Positions 16,588-29,273 are shown, numbered from the stretch's first letter. The stretch is DNA of 64,000 nucleotides from Neisseria canis (GCF_900636765.1 NZ_LR134313.1:1302001-1366000); one strand, 5' to 3'. A program made the numbers and translations. Notes: generated by a model from the letters alone, not told the origin.

Positions 16588-17433
16588 ATGCCTGAAAACA
16601 AGCAGAAGGCAGAGCATTTTCGGCGGGTAAAAAAACAAAGCCAACCGTTTTGGCAGGCCGACAAGCCTTATCTGCACGAGCATCATATCAGCGATGCGCG
16701 CTTCCGTTTGCTGGGCTATGTGATGGCTTTTTTGGCGGGTGCGATTAATGCGGGCGGCTTTTTTGCAGTTGCCCGCTATACCTCGCATGTGACGGGGGAA
16801 ATGTCTTTTGCTGCGGATATGATGTACACGCGCGAATGGCAGGCGGTGGCGGTGGCTATGCTGGGCGTTGTGAGTTTCATTATGGGTGCGGCGCATTCAA
16901 GCTGGGTGATTTTATGGACACAACGGCAGCGTTTCCGCGGCAGTTTCGGTTTGTCGATGTGGCTGGAAGGACTGTATTTGTTGTTTTTCGGCTTTCTGGG
17001 CTTAACCGAAGTGGAGTGGAGCGGCGGTGCCTGGCCTTCGATTGCGATGCTTTTGCTGTGTTTTATTATGGGCATGCACAATACGGTGATGACGATTTTG
17101 TCGGGCGGCGTTATCCGCTCTACGCATATGACGGGTACGGCTACGGATTTGGGCATTGAAATTTCCAAAGTGCTGTATTACAGCCGGGGAGACAATCCGA
17201 AGATACCCAATGTGAATGTGAATAAGCCGAAAATGAAACTGCTCTGCGGGCTGATGGCGGCGTTTGTTACGGGGGGATTTGTGGGTGCTTGGGGCTATCA
17301 CACGGCAGGGCATCATTTTGCTTTGCCTGTGTCTCTGGTGTTGTTTATATTGGGCTTCGGTTCGGTGGGCTACGATGTGAGGCTGCGGATCAAGTGGTGG
17401 GTGATTGCCAGGTTGAAAAGCGGTAAGGATTGA
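16588..17433 (+). CDS. YoaK/DUF1275 family membrane protein, 281 aa
   Basis: Inner-membrane protein with about six hydrophobic segments after a charged N-terminal tail of some 45 residues. LLGYVMAFLAGAINAGGFFAVARYTSHVTGEMS is the family signature, and later FIMGMHNTVMTILSGGVIRSTHMTGTATDLG repeats its pattern. The function of DUF1275 is unknown; the internal repeat suggests a transporter-like fold. GGGAGGGG lies upstream of the ATG. A DUS hairpin ends the unit. Confidence 0.85.
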   Translation: MPENKQKAEHFRRVKKQSQPFWQADKPYLHEHHISDARFRLLGYVMAFLAGAINAGGFFAVARYTSHVTGEMSFAADMMYTREWQAVAVAMLGVVSFIMGAAHSSWVILWTQRQRFRGSFGLSMWLEGLYLLFFGFLGLTEVEWSGGAWPSIAMLLLCFIMGMHNTVMTILSGGVIRSTHMTGTATDLGIEISKVLYYSRGDNPKIPNVNVNKPKMKLLCGLMAAFVTGGFVGAWGYHTAGHHFALPVSLVLFILGFGSVGYDVRLRIKWWVIARLKSGKD

Positions 17434-17453
17434 CGCAAGTGTCGGCAGATATG

Positions 17454-17491
17454 CAATGCCTGTCTGAAAAGGGGCTTTCAGACAGGCATTG
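17454..17491. terminator. paired-DUS hairpin, DUF1275 gene / uvrC
   Basis: 16-bp arms with a six-base loop. It lies 20 bases after the DUF1275 stop and about 100 bases from the convergent uvrC stop. Confidence 0.7.
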
Positions 17492-17594
17492 TTGTATTCG
17501 GCATCAATTTATTGCGGTTACGGGGTACAACTAAAGTTAAAAAAAGATACGTTAGTCATAAGCAGGAATGCAGGCTTGCAACAAACATGTTTGT

Positions 17595-19430
17595 TTAATG
17601 AAGGCTGTCGTAAATTTTCTGGGCCAAAGCCAAGCTGATGCCTTCGGTTTGGGCAAGTTCTTCCACGCCTGCGGCCTGTACTCCGCGCAGGCCGCCAAAG
17701 CGGGTGAGCAATGCTTGGCGCCTTTTGCTGCCGATGCCGGGAATGTCGCTCAAAGATGAAGTAACCCTTGCCTTATCGCGTTTTTTGCGGTGGCCTGTGA
17801 TGGCAAAGCGGTGAGATTCATCACGTACGGTTTGTAACAGATGCAAGGCAGGGCTGTTGTGCGGCAGCCTAAACACCTCTCCGGTAAAGGGTAGAATCAG
17901 CTCTTCCAAGCCGGCTTTGCGTTCGGGGCCTTTGGCAATGCCGATAATCGGAATGTTCAGCCCCAATTCCGCCCACACTTCCACGGCCATACCCACTTGC
18001 CCTTTGCCTCCGTCGATCAACACGGCATCAGGCCATTTTACCGGCTCGCCATTGGCTTCGGCCTCCGCCAGTTTGCCGTAGCGGCGCAGCAGCACTTCCC
18101 GCATTGCGGCATAATCATCGCCCGCTTTTGTCTGTTTGATGTTGTAACGCCGGTATTGTGAGGGCTGGATATTTTGTTCATCGTAAACCACGCAAGAGGC
18201 GATTGTCGCTTCACCCTGGGTGTGGCTGATGTCAAAGCATTCCAAACGGTTGAGTTCCTCAGGGTTGATATTTAGTAGCCGGGCCAGCTCGTCTAAACGG
18301 TGCTGCTGGTTGGTGTTTTGGGAAACGTGTTGGGTAATGGCTAAAGCGGCGTTGCGTTCGGCCATTTTCAGCCAAACTTTCCGCTCGCCTATGGTTTTGC
18401 TCACGAATTGGATTTGTTTGCCATGTTCGCTGTTTAAGGCATCTTGCAGGCCGGAGGGGAGGATAAAGTTGCTGATAATGATGTCCGGTTTGGATTTGCC
18501 TAAATAATGTTGTGAAACAAAGGCTTCTGCGTAATCCTGGATATCTGGGTTCGGGTCGTTGCGGGTGTCGGGGAAAAAGCTTTTGTCGCCTACATGCCGT
18601 CCGCCGCGGATGCTGACCCAATTCACGCACACTGCGCTATGTTCCGAAACCGCTGCCAAAATGTCTATGTCATTGGGATTGTTTGGATTTTTACTGTCGA
18701 TAAATTGCTGGCTCTGCACCGTACCCAATGCTTGAATTTGGTCGCGATAGCGTGCCGCTTCTTCAAAGCGCAGCTGTTCTGCAGCCCGCTGCATTTTGTG
18801 GTGCAGCGTTTGGGTAAGTTCGTCCGTTTTGCCGCTTAAGAAGGTTACCGCTTCGCGTACGCTGTCTTGATAATCGGCATGGGAAATATGGCCGACGCAA
18901 GGCCCTGAGCAGCGTTTGATTTGAAAAAGCAGGCAGGCGCGGTTGCGGTGTTCGAACACACTGTCTTCACAGGTGCGGAGGCGGAATACTTTTTGCAGAA
19001 TCTGTATGCTGTTTTGTACCGCATAGCCGTTGGGGTAAGGACCGAAATACTGGTTGGGCTTTTTAAGTGTGCCGCGGTAATAGGCCATTTGAGGAAAGTT
19101 ATGCCCGCTGAGCATCAGATAAGGGTAGCTTTTGTCGTCACGGAAAAGGATATTGTATTTGGGCGATAAAGCTTTGATGAGATTGTTTTCTAAAATTAAA
19201 GCTTCTGCTTCGGAGCGGGTTACCGTGGTTTCTACCGAAGCGATTTGTTTGATCATCAAGCTGATGCGCGGGGAGTGGTCGCTTTTTTGGAAGTAGCTGG
19301 ATACCCTGCGTTTTAAATTAACCGCTTTACCCACATACAAAACCTGCCCGTTTTTATCGAGCATACGATAAACACCGGGCAGATTGGGCAGGTTTTTTAA
19401 AAAAACGGAAAGATTAAAACCGTGCGGCAC
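17595..19430 (-). CDS. uvrC: excinuclease ABC subunit C
   Basis: Makes the two incisions in nucleotide excision repair together with UvrA and UvrB. The N-terminal GIY-YIG nuclease shows PGVYRM and VLYVGKAVNLKRRVSSYF. A Cys region (LLFQIKRCSGPCVG), the UVR helix around AAEQLRFEEAARYRDQIQAL, the RNase H-like second nuclease (LECFDISHTQGEATIASCVV, VLIDGGKGQVG, and a late DESHRFAITGHR) and C-terminal helix-hairpin-helix repeats (IPGIGSKRRQALL) follow in order. 611 residues is normal. The gap before its start is only 20 bases from the DUF4124 gene upstream, so the two may be co-transcribed. Confidence 0.97.
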   Translation of the reverse strand: MPHGFNLSVFLKNLPNLPGVYRMLDKNGQVLYVGKAVNLKRRVSSYFQKSDHSPRISLMIKQIASVETTVTRSEAEALILENNLIKALSPKYNILFRDDKSYPYLMLSGHNFPQMAYYRGTLKKPNQYFGPYPNGYAVQNSIQILQKVFRLRTCEDSVFEHRNRACLLFQIKRCSGPCVGHISHADYQDSVREAVTFLSGKTDELTQTLHHKMQRAAEQLRFEEAARYRDQIQALGTVQSQQFIDSKNPNNPNDIDILAAVSEHSAVCVNWVSIRGGRHVGDKSFFPDTRNDPNPDIQDYAEAFVSQHYLGKSKPDIIISNFILPSGLQDALNSEHGKQIQFVSKTIGERKVWLKMAERNAALAITQHVSQNTNQQHRLDELARLLNINPEELNRLECFDISHTQGEATIASCVVYDEQNIQPSQYRRYNIKQTKAGDDYAAMREVLLRRYGKLAEAEANGEPVKWPDAVLIDGGKGQVGMAVEVWAELGLNIPIIGIAKGPERKAGLEELILPFTGEVFRLPHNSPALHLLQTVRDESHRFAITGHRKKRDKARVTSSLSDIPGIGSKRRQALLTRFGGLRGVQAAGVEELAQTEGISLALAQKIYDSLH

Positions 19431-19450
19431 AATATCTCAAACAAAAACGA

Positions 19451-19933
19451 TTAACTGGGTGATTTGGCGGCAGGTGCCGAAGGAGCAGGGCTGCCGGAAC
19501 AGAATTTTTCAATATCCGCATCATAACGCGCCATTAAGGTATCACGGTTCGCGGTACGGGCAGATTCGGCGAATGCGCGGTTCATACGCGCGGTTTTACA
19601 GTTGGCTTCCTGGGTTTTGCGGTTTTCTTCTTCGATTTGTTTGTTTTTTTCTTCAACCTGCTTGTTATTGGCAGCCATTTTATCGTTGACCTGCTTTTGC
19701 TGTTCGGCCAAAGAAGCGGTTTCTGAACCGGATTTGGCTGCAGGCGGAGCGCTTACGGTTTGTGTACGTACATTAACGGTGTTGACGCCGTTGCTTTTCA
19801 AATTGCGGGGAACATCAGAATAAGTGTTGGTTCCGTTGGCATTTTTCCAGCTATACACCTCTTTAGCATGAAGGCTTGTGGAGGCGAGAATCAAACCGAG
19901 GGCGGTGAGTTTGGCAAATGAAGTAATGTGCAT
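19451..19933 (-). CDS. DUF4124 periplasmic protein with coiled coil, 160 aa
   Basis: Secreted to the periplasm: Sec signal peptide of about 23 residues ending SLHA. A short DUF4124 domain follows (KEVYSWKNANGTNTYSDVPRN), then a Lys/Glu/Gln-rich helix likely to coil (about 80-125, QVEEKNKQIEEENRKTQEAN). Two cysteines (ANCKTAR and EKFCSG) could bond. A Pro/Ala/Ser tail ends the protein. DUF4124 proteins occur widely in beta-proteobacteria without a known function. It lies directly upstream of uvrC. Confidence 0.75.
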   Translation of the reverse strand: MHITSFAKLTALGLILASTSLHAKEVYSWKNANGTNTYSDVPRNLKSNGVNTVNVRTQTVSAPPAAKSGSETASLAEQQKQVNDKMAANNKQVEEKNKQIEEENRKTQEANCKTARMNRAFAESARTANRDTLMARYDADIEKFCSGSPAPSAPAAKSPS

Positions 19934-20126
19934 ATTTATTCTTTCGGAATTTCGGTATTTATGTCTCGGTAAATAAAAGCTTATTGGTTGATTCTACCTC
20001 GTTCCTCAGATGCTGTCATGGAAACTTGTAAAAAAATGGGGTTTTTTGTTTGGCGCGGCTTACTAAAGCGCGGCGGATTTGCTACAATATCGTGCATCTT
20101 GCACAAACTGAAAGTTTCAAAGCATC

Positions 20127-21593
20127 ATGCGTATCGTAGAAAAAGCCTATACTTTTGACGACGTTTTGCTGGTTCCCGCACATTCAACCGTGCTTCCGCG
20201 CGACGTTTCCCTCAAAACCCCCCTTACCCGTGAAATTTCTCTGAATCTTCCCCTTCTTTCTGCTGCAATGGATACGGTTACCGAAGCCAAGCTGGCCATT
20301 TCTATGGCGCAGGAAGGCGGTATCGGCATTATCCACAAAAACATGAGCGCCGAGCAGCAGGCGGCCGCCGTGGCTAAAGTCAAACGCCATGAGAGCGGCG
20401 TGGTCAAAGACCCTGTTACCATTGCGCCGGGTATGTTGATCCGCGATTTGATTGAGATGTTGTCGCAACGCAAACGCAAAATGTCCGGCCTGCCGGTTGT
20501 GGAAAACGGTAAAGTGGTGGGGCTGGTAACCAACCGTGATTTGCGTTTTGAAAAAAGGCTGGACCAGCCCGTTTCCGCCATCATGACGCCGCGTGAAAAA
20601 TTGGTTACCGTGCCTGAGGGCATATCCATTGAGGATGCGCGCGATGTGATGCACGACCATAAAGTGGAGCGTGTTTTGGTGGTGAATGGGGATTGGGAAC
20701 TTAAAGGCCTGATTACGGTTAAAGACATTTTAAAAACGACCGAATTTCCGAATGCCAACAAAGATGCCGACGGCCGTTTGCGCGTGGGCGCGGCCGTAGG
20801 CGTGGGTGCTGATACGGATGAGCGTGTGAAAGCGCTTGTAGAAGCCGGGGTGGATGTGATTGTGGTGGATACGGCCCACGGGCACAGTCAAGGCGTGCTT
20901 GACCGTGTAAAATGGGTAAAACAAAATTTTCCGCAAGTGCAGGTGATCGGCGGCAATATTGCCACTGCGCAGGCGGCGCGTGATTTGGTGGCAGCCGGTG
21001 CGGATGCGGTGAAAGTGGGTATCGGCCCGGGTTCGATTTGCACCACCCGTATTGTGGCCGGTGTGGGTGTGCCGCAATTAACGGCGATTCATAATGTGGC
21101 GGAAGCTTTGAAAGGCACGGGCGTGCCGCTGATTGCCGACGGCGGTATCCGTTTTTCGGGCGATTTGGCAAAAGCGCTCGCTGCCGGAGCGTCTTGCGTG
21201 ATGTTGGGCGGTATGTTTGCCGGTACAGATGAGGCACCGGGCGAAATCGAACTTTATCAAGGACGTTCGTATAAATCTTACCGTGGCATGGGCTCTTTGG
21301 GTGCGATGAGCCAAGGTTCCAGCGACCGGTATTTCCAAGACAAACAGGAAAGTACGGATAAATATGTGCCGGAAGGTATTGAAGGCCGTGTGCCTTACAA
21401 AGGGCCGATTGTGCAGATTATCCACCAATTGGTCGGCGGGCTGCGCTCCAGCATGGGTTATTTGGGCTGCTCAAGCATTGCGCAAATGCACGAAAAAGCG
21501 GAATTTGTGGAAATTACTTCTGCCGGTATGAGCGAATCGCACGTTCACGACGTTCAAATTACCAAAGAAGCGCCGAATTACCACGTGCGCTGA
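20127..21593 (+). CDS. guaB: inosine-5'-monophosphate dehydrogenase
   Basis: Converts IMP to XMP with NAD+, the committed step to GTP. A TIM barrel is interrupted by two CBS domains (about 95-205: [34 protein letters not shown]). The catalytic loop [11 protein letters not shown] holds Cys305, and the flap contains [31 protein letters not shown] supplies the NAD site. 488 residues is typical. No good Shine-Dalgarno is seen, but the translation ([17 protein letters not shown]) matches the family start. It is divergent from the DUF4124 gene across about 190 bases. Confidence 0.97.
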   Translation: MRIVEKAYTFDDVLLVPAHSTVLPRDVSLKTPLTREISLNLPLLSAAMDTVTEAKLAISMAQEGGIGIIHKNMSAEQQAAAVAKVKRHESGVVKDPVTIAPGMLIRDLIEMLSQRKRKMSGLPVVENGKVVGLVTNRDLRFEKRLDQPVSAIMTPREKLVTVPEGISIEDARDVMHDHKVERVLVVNGDWELKGLITVKDILKTTEFPNANKDADGRLRVGAAVGVGADTDERVKALVEAGVDVIVVDTAHGHSQGVLDRVKWVKQNFPQVQVIGGNIATAQAARDLVAAGADAVKVGIGPGSICTTRIVAGVGVPQLTAIHNVAEALKGTGVPLIADGGIRFSGDLAKALAAGASCVMLGGMFAGTDEAPGEIELYQGRSYKSYRGMGSLGAMSQGSSDRYFQDKQESTDKYVPEGIEGRVPYKGPIVQIIHQLVGGLRSSMGYLGCSSIAQMHEKAEFVEITSAGMSESHVHDVQITKEAPNYHVR

Positions 21594-21698
21594 TATTTGT
21601 GATAAAACTGCCGGTTTGACGACTGGCAGTTTTTCTGAGCCGGCAATCTCTGTTACGGGCTTTTGACCGGGTAATGGATGCCGGTATAAACACGATAT

Positions 21699-21738
21699 TT
21701 TCAGACAGGCATCCTCCTGTTTCAATGCCTGTCTGAAA
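21699..21738. terminator. paired-DUS hairpin between guaB and eno
   Basis: 14-bp arms with a loop of about 12 bases, 40 bases before the eno start. It can separate guaB and eno transcripts. Confidence 0.65.
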
Positions 21739-21759
21739 CTATTTTAAACCCCGATCTAA

Positions 21760-23064
<1,305 letters not shown>

Positions 23065-23076
23065 GGCGTTATCAGC

Positions 23077-23358
23077 ATGAGATGGGTAACTGTTTTTCTG
23101 AGTATCTGCATCATCGGTTCGCAATACGACCTTTGGTTATCGAAAGGCGGCTGGCGCGACATGTGGCGCCTGCAAAACGAAGTAACCGTACAGGAAACGG
23201 AAAACAGTATGCTCACCTTGCGCAATAATGCCTTGGCGGCAGAGGTGGACGACTTGGCAAACGGTAAAGAAGCCATTGCGGAAATCGCCCGGGTGGATTT
23301 GGGCTACATCAGAGACGGCGAGATTTATTACCGTATGGTTGATCAAAGAAGCCGCTGA
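23077..23358 (+). CDS. ftsB: cell division protein FtsB
   Basis: Bitopic divisome protein of the DivIC family that works with FtsL and FtsQ. Transmembrane helix at about 3-19, then a coiled coil (about 28-72, EVTVQETENSMLTLRNNALAAEVDDLAN), then the short family tail IAEIARVDLGYIRDGEIYY. Length 93 is typical. It starts 12 bases after eno, the same eno-ftsB order as in many beta- and gamma-proteobacteria, and is probably co-transcribed with it. Confidence 0.92.
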   Translation: MRWVTVFLSICIIGSQYDLWLSKGGWRDMWRLQNEVTVQETENSMLTLRNNALAAEVDDLANGKEAIAEIARVDLGYIRDGEIYYRMVDQRSR

Positions 23359-23384
23359 ATGCGTGTGCTTTATCATCAATAAAG

Positions 23385-23417
23385 AATGCCTGTCTGAAAA
23401 CTGTTCAGACAGGCATT
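23385..23417. terminator. paired-DUS hairpin after ftsB
   Basis: 14-bp arms and a five-base loop, 26 bases beyond the ftsB stop. Confidence 0.7.
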
Positions 23418-23435
23418 TGGTTTGCGGCTCGGTTT

Positions 23436-23529
23436 TATGGTCGATTAACTTGAAAATAGTACATTCCTCATACTCGGGCTTGACCCGAGTATGACGGTAT
23501 CGTTATTAAACTTAAGTGAATTGACTATA
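23436..23529. repeat. 94-bp MITE-like element with imperfect terminal inverted repeats
   Basis: The left end TATGGTCGATTAACTTGAAA and the reverse of the right end, TATAGTCAATTCACTTAAGT, match at most positions, giving terminal repeats of about 25 bp. In the centre an 11-bp perfect inverted repeat (TCATACTCGGG / CCCGAGTATGA, 23468-23494) forms a stable stem. No ORF is present. The end also resembles the left end of the Correia-like element at 12349 (TATAGTCAACCGACTTGATT). Confidence 0.6.
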
Positions 23530-23559
23530 GCGAGAGGATGTCCCCGTGTGCTTAAGCAC

Positions 23560-23588
23560 TTTTCAGACAGGCATTGCCTGTCTGAAAA
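23560..23588. repeat. near-contiguous DUS palindrome
   Basis: Two opposite DUS copies separated by one base, giving 14-bp arms. It lies about 117 bases before the ETF oxidoreductase start, with no gene ending immediately upstream. Confidence 0.7.
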
Positions 23589-23704
23589 TATTTACGTCGG
23601 CTGATGATATAATAAACAGCAAACCATTCAATTGATTCAGTTTGAATCTCCATTCGGATGAATTCGGGCTGGCACAAGTAATAAAAATCACAGGAACATA
23701 AATA

Positions 23705-25363
23705 ATGGACATGCAAGGCATTGAACGCGACAGCATGCAATATGATGTAGTAATTGTCGGCGCCGGCCCTGCCGGTTTGAGCGCGGCCATCCGCTTGAAA
23801 CAGCTGGCGGAAAAAGCGGGCAGGGAAGTGAGCGTTTGCGTGGTGGAAAAAGGCTCGGAAGTCGGCGCCAATATTTTATCGGGCGCGGTGATTGACCCCG
23901 TGGCGCTGACCGAGCTGCTGCCCGACTGGCAGCAAAGCGGCGCACCGCTTACCCGCAGCGTTACCGAAGACAGGGTGCTGTTCCTTACAAAAGAAAAGGC
24001 CTATAAGCTGCCCACCGCGCCGAGCTTTAAAAATCACGGCAACTATATCATCAGCCTCGGGCAGCTTACCCGTTGGCTGGCCGAGCAAGCCGAAAACCTC
24101 GGTGTGGAAATCTACCCCGGCTTCGCCGCTACCGAAGTGCTCTACCATGTCGACGGTTCGGTTAAAGGTATTGCCACCGGCAATATGGGCGTAGGCAAAG
24201 ACGGCGAAGCAACCGATATGTTCCAACCGGGCATGGAGCTTTGGGCGCAGCAAACCCTGTTTGCCGAGGGCTGTCGCGGCTCGTTGTCGAAACATTTGAT
24301 TGAACGCTTCCGGCTTGACAAACACAGCCAGCCGCAAACTTACGGTATCGGCATTAAGGAAATTTGGGAAGTGGCCGAAGGCAAGTGCCAACCCGGTTTG
24401 GTGGTGCACAGCACAGGCTGGCCGCTGGACACCAAAACCTACGGCGGCTCGTTTATTTATCATTTCGATAATAACCAGGTTGCGGTGGGTTTCGTGGTGG
24501 GGCTGGATTATGAAAACCCTTATTTGTCGCCGTTTGAAGAGTTTCAGCGTTTCAAAACCCATCCTGAAATCCGCAAAACATTTGAAGGCGGCCGCCGCAT
24601 TGCTTATGGCGCGCGCGCTTTGGTGGAAGGCGGTTGGCAGAGCCTGCCGCGCTTGAGCTTTCCGGGCGGCCTGTTGATCGGTGATGCGGCGGGTTTCTTA
24701 AACGTGCCGCGTATCAAAGGCATACACACGGCGATGAAATCGGCCATGCTGGCCGCAGAAGCCGTGTTTCCCCGTTTGGAAGAAAGCGGATTTGAGCCGG
24801 AGAGCGGCAAGGAAATCACAACTTTGCAGGGTCTGCTGGAAAGCAGCTGGCTGGGCAAGGAGCTGTATGCAGTGCGCAATATCCGGCCTTCGTTCAAATG
24901 GGGCATGTGGGCGGCATTTGCCTATACCGGCTTGGAGCAGTATGTGCTGAAAGGGCGCGGCCCGTGGACGCTCAAGCATCATGCGCCGGACTGCACAACA
25001 TTGAAAAAAGCCGCCGACTGCCGCCCGATTGATTACCCGAAGCCGGATAATGTGCTTACATTCGACCGGCTCAGCAGCGTTTTTCTTGCCAACATCAGCC
25101 ACGAGGAAAACCAGCCCGTCCATTTGGTTTTGCGTAATCCGGCAACCATGATTGATGTGAACCATAAAGAATACGCATCGCCGGAAACCCGCTATTGCCC
25201 GGCTGCGGTTTACGAAATTGTGGAAGAGGGCGGCCAGCCGCAGCTGCGGATTAACGCATCCAACTGTGTGCATTGCAAAACCTGCGATATAAAAGACCCT
25301 ACCCAAAACATTAACTGGGTTTGCCCTGAGGGTGGCAGCGGCCCGAATTACGGGGCGATGTAG
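23705..25363 (+). CDS. electron transfer flavoprotein-ubiquinone oxidoreductase
   Basis: Membrane-associated flavo-iron-sulfur enzyme passing electrons from ETF to the quinone pool. FAD site YDVVIVGAGPAGLSAAIRL at the N-terminus; GANILSGAVIDPVAL and LIGDAAGFLNVPRIKGIHTAMKS are family hallmarks. The C-terminal ferredoxin-like cluster reads RYCPAAVYE, then CVHCKTCDIKDP and WVCPEGGSGPNY, giving four cysteines for one 4Fe-4S. 552 residues is normal for bacterial ETF-QO. The start MDMQGIERDSMQYD is the first of two in-frame Met options; AGGAAC lies upstream. No ETF alpha/beta genes lie in this window. Confidence 0.94.
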   Translation: MDMQGIERDSMQYDVVIVGAGPAGLSAAIRLKQLAEKAGREVSVCVVEKGSEVGANILSGAVIDPVALTELLPDWQQSGAPLTRSVTEDRVLFLTKEKAYKLPTAPSFKNHGNYIISLGQLTRWLAEQAENLGVEIYPGFAATEVLYHVDGSVKGIATGNMGVGKDGEATDMFQPGMELWAQQTLFAEGCRGSLSKHLIERFRLDKHSQPQTYGIGIKEIWEVAEGKCQPGLVVHSTGWPLDTKTYGGSFIYHFDNNQVAVGFVVGLDYENPYLSPFEEFQRFKTHPEIRKTFEGGRRIAYGARALVEGGWQSLPRLSFPGGLLIGDAAGFLNVPRIKGIHTAMKSAMLAAEAVFPRLEESGFEPESGKEITTLQGLLESSWLGKELYAVRNIRPSFKWGMWAAFAYTGLEQYVLKGRGPWTLKHHAPDCTTLKKAADCRPIDYPKPDNVLTFDRLSSVFLANISHEENQPVHLVLRNPATMIDVNHKEYASPETRYCPAAVYEIVEEGGQPQLRINASNCVHCKTCDIKDPTQNINWVCPEGGSGPNYGAM

Positions 25364-25374
25364 GTTGGTTATGT

Positions 25375-25413
25375 GCAATGCCTGTCTGAAAAATATTTTC
25401 AGACAGGCATTGC
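25375..25413. terminator. paired-DUS hairpin after ETF-QO gene
   Basis: 18-bp perfect arms with a short AT loop, 12 bases after the stop. It ends 23 bases before the next ATG. Confidence 0.72.
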
Positions 25414-25435
25414 GTGTTTTTCAGAAAGAATAATC

Positions 25436-25813
25436 ATGCGTCTGCACCATGTAGCATTGATTTGCTCCGATTACCAGCGTTCCAAACAGTTTTACACCGA
25501 AATCTTGGGGCTGACCGTATTGGCCGAACATTATCGAGAAGCGCGCCAATCATGGAAGCTGGATTTGGGCATCGGCGGGCATTATGTGCTCGAGCTTTTT
25601 TCTTTTCCCAATCCGCCCGAACGGCTTACCCGGCCGGAAGCTTGCGGTTTGAGGCATTTGGCTTTTTCCGTGGAAAACTTGGCGGAGAAACATATAGAGC
25701 TGAGTGAGAAAGGCGTAGTCTGCGAGGCGGTACGCATCGACGAATACACGGGTAAAGCCTTTTTCTTCATTTTCGATCCGGATAACCTGCCGGTTGAGTT
25801 TTATCAGGAATAA
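25436..25813 (+). CDS. YaeR-like VOC/glyoxalase-fold metalloprotein, 125 aa
   Basis: Small vicinal-oxygen-chelate protein of the SMU1112c/YaeR group. LHHVALICSDYQRSKQFYTEILGL opens the first beta-alpha-beta module and CGLRHLAFSVENL the second, each with a metal-binding His. VLELFSFPNPPERL and FIFDPDNLPVEFYQ complete the metal site with Glu residues. The substrate is unknown; lactoylglutathione activity is not certain. I start at ATG 25436 (MRLHHVAL) because a longer frame upstream is only DUS hairpin sequence. Confidence 0.85.
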   Translation: MRLHHVALICSDYQRSKQFYTEILGLTVLAEHYREARQSWKLDLGIGGHYVLELFSFPNPPERLTRPEACGLRHLAFSVENLAEKHIELSEKGVVCEAVRIDEYTGKAFFFIFDPDNLPVEFYQE

Positions 25814-25816
25814 CTT

Positions 25817-25828
25817 TTCAGACAGGCA
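25817..25828. repeat. single DUS after the VOC gene
   Basis: Unpaired reverse copy three bases beyond the stop codon. Termination here seems to rely on the separate hairpin at 25874. Confidence 0.75.
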
Positions 25829-25873
25829 TTTCGCTTCCGGCTGTGTAAACCGTGTCTTGTCGATACATCAGGC

Positions 25874-25910
25874 AAATGGCAGCCATCAGATTTGCTGATG
25901 GCTGCCATTT
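25874..25910. terminator. non-DUS hairpin between the VOC gene and ackA
   Basis: Perfect 16-bp arms (AAATGGCAGCCATCAG) with a five-base loop. The plus strand lacks a long T run after it (AAATAAAAG), so rho-independent function is likely but not certain. Confidence 0.6.
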
Positions 25911-26000
25911 AAATAAAAGATTGTACAAAGAGCCGGATTTTTGAGTACATTTCGGCGGCAACATGAGAATAATTCATGAGAATAATTAAGGAGAAACCAT

Positions 26001-27254
26001 ATGGCCAACGATCTGATTTTGGTATTAAACTGCGGCAGCTCTTCCCTCAAGGGCGCACTAATCGATAATAAAACCGGCGGGCTGATTCTCAGTTGTCTCG
26101 CCGAAAAACTGACCACGCCCGATGCCTATATCACGTTCAAATATTTTGATAATGCCGATATCAGACCGGCCGCACGCCGCTCATGGTTTGTAGAGCGCAA
26201 AGACGGCGACAAACACGAAGTCAGCCTGTCTGACCGCCATGACCACACCGGCGCAGTAGAAGCCCTGCTCGAAGAATTGCGTGCGCACGATTTGCAGGAT
26301 ATGGTGCGCGCTATCGGCCACCGAGTTGTGCACGGCGGCGAAAAATACAGCGGTTCGGTGGTGATTGACGACAAGGTAATGGCCGTGCTCGAAGAATGCA
26401 TCCCGCTCGCGCCTCTGCACAATCCCGCCAACCTCACCGGCATCCGTGCCGCGCAAAGCATTTTCCCCGGCCTGATTAATGTGGGCGTTTTCGATACCGC
26501 GTTCCACCAAACCATGCCGGAGCACGCCTACACTTATGCCGTGCCGCAAGAGCTTTATCGGAAATACGGCTTCCGCCGCTATGGCTTCCACGGAACCAGC
26601 TTCCGCTATGTCGCGCCGGTGGCTGCGGAAATCATCGGTAAAGACATCAACGACTGCTCATTGGTTATCGCTCACTTGGGCAACGGCGCATCGGTATGCG
26701 CGGTGAAAAACGGTGAATCGCAAGACACCAGCATGGGCGTGACGCCGCTGGAAGGTTTGGTAATGGGTACGCGAAGCGGCGACCTCGACCCGAGCACCTG
26801 TTCGTTTTTGGCAGACAATGCCGGTATGGATGTAAAAGCCGTAACCGATATGCTCAACAAAAAATCCGGCCTGCTCGGCATTTCAGGTTTGTCGAATGAC
26901 TGCCGTACCATTCAAGAAGCTGCCGCAGAAGGTCATGCGGGCGCGAAACTTGCTTTGGAAGTGATGACTTACCGCTTGGCCAAATACATCGCTGCTATGG
27001 CTGTGGCAACCAACGGCATCGACGCGCTGGTGTTTACCGGCGGTATCGGTGAAAACTCAGATGTGGTGCGCAGCAAAACGGTTAATTATCTCGGCTTCTT
27101 AGGATTGACCATTGATGAAGAAGCCAATAAGGCAACCCGCTTCGGTGCATCCGGCATCATCAGCCAAAAAGGCCGCGAGCCGGCTGTGGTTGTGGTGCCG
27201 ACCAATGAAGAGCGCATGATTGCTATGGATACAGGCCGGTTGGCAGGTCTGTAA
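26001..27254 (+). CDS. ackA: acetate kinase
   Basis: Interconverts acetate plus ATP and acetyl phosphate plus ADP. It shows LVLNCGSSSLKGAL (phosphate 1), GHRVVHGGEKY, VFDTAFHQTMP, RYGFHGTSFRYV, IAHLGNGASVCAV, DTSMGVTPLEGLVMGTRSGDLDP and FTGGIGENSDVVR. 417 residues is somewhat longer than the usual 400; the extra residues are near 40-75 (PAARRSWFVERKDGDKHEVS). AAGGAG sits seven to eight bases before the ATG. The segment coding SLSDRH is an imperfect DUS. It is a single-gene unit. Confidence 0.96.
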   Translation: MANDLILVLNCGSSSLKGALIDNKTGGLILSCLAEKLTTPDAYITFKYFDNADIRPAARRSWFVERKDGDKHEVSLSDRHDHTGAVEALLEELRAHDLQDMVRAIGHRVVHGGEKYSGSVVIDDKVMAVLEECIPLAPLHNPANLTGIRAAQSIFPGLINVGVFDTAFHQTMPEHAYTYAVPQELYRKYGFRRYGFHGTSFRYVAPVAAEIIGKDINDCSLVIAHLGNGASVCAVKNGESQDTSMGVTPLEGLVMGTRSGDLDPSTCSFLADNAGMDVKAVTDMLNKKSGLLGISGLSNDCRTIQEAAAEGHAGAKLALEVMTYRLAKYIAAMAVATNGIDALVFTGGIGENSDVVRSKTVNYLGFLGLTIDEEANKATRFGASGIISQKGREPAVVVVPTNEERMIAMDTGRLAGL

Positions 27255-27271
27255 GTATTTAGGCTGATAAC

Positions 27272-27309
27272 AAGAATGCCTGTCTGAAAATTTTCAGACA
27301 GGCATTCTT
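27272..27309. terminator. perfect 38-bp DUS palindrome, ackA / YihY gene
   Basis: 19-bp arms meet without a spacer, the centre being AAAATTTT. It lies 18 bases after ackA and 33 before the convergent YihY gene stop, so it can end both. Confidence 0.75.
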
Positions 27310-27341
27310 TCATTGTTCAGGTTTCCTAATATCGGCAATGC

Positions 27342-29256
<1,915 letters not shown>

Positions 29257-29273
29257 TATTTGGCAGCATGTGT

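Noticed and set aside
25373..25435. Longer start for the VOC-fold protein
   Set aside because: The added residues are translated DUS hairpin and do not match the family.
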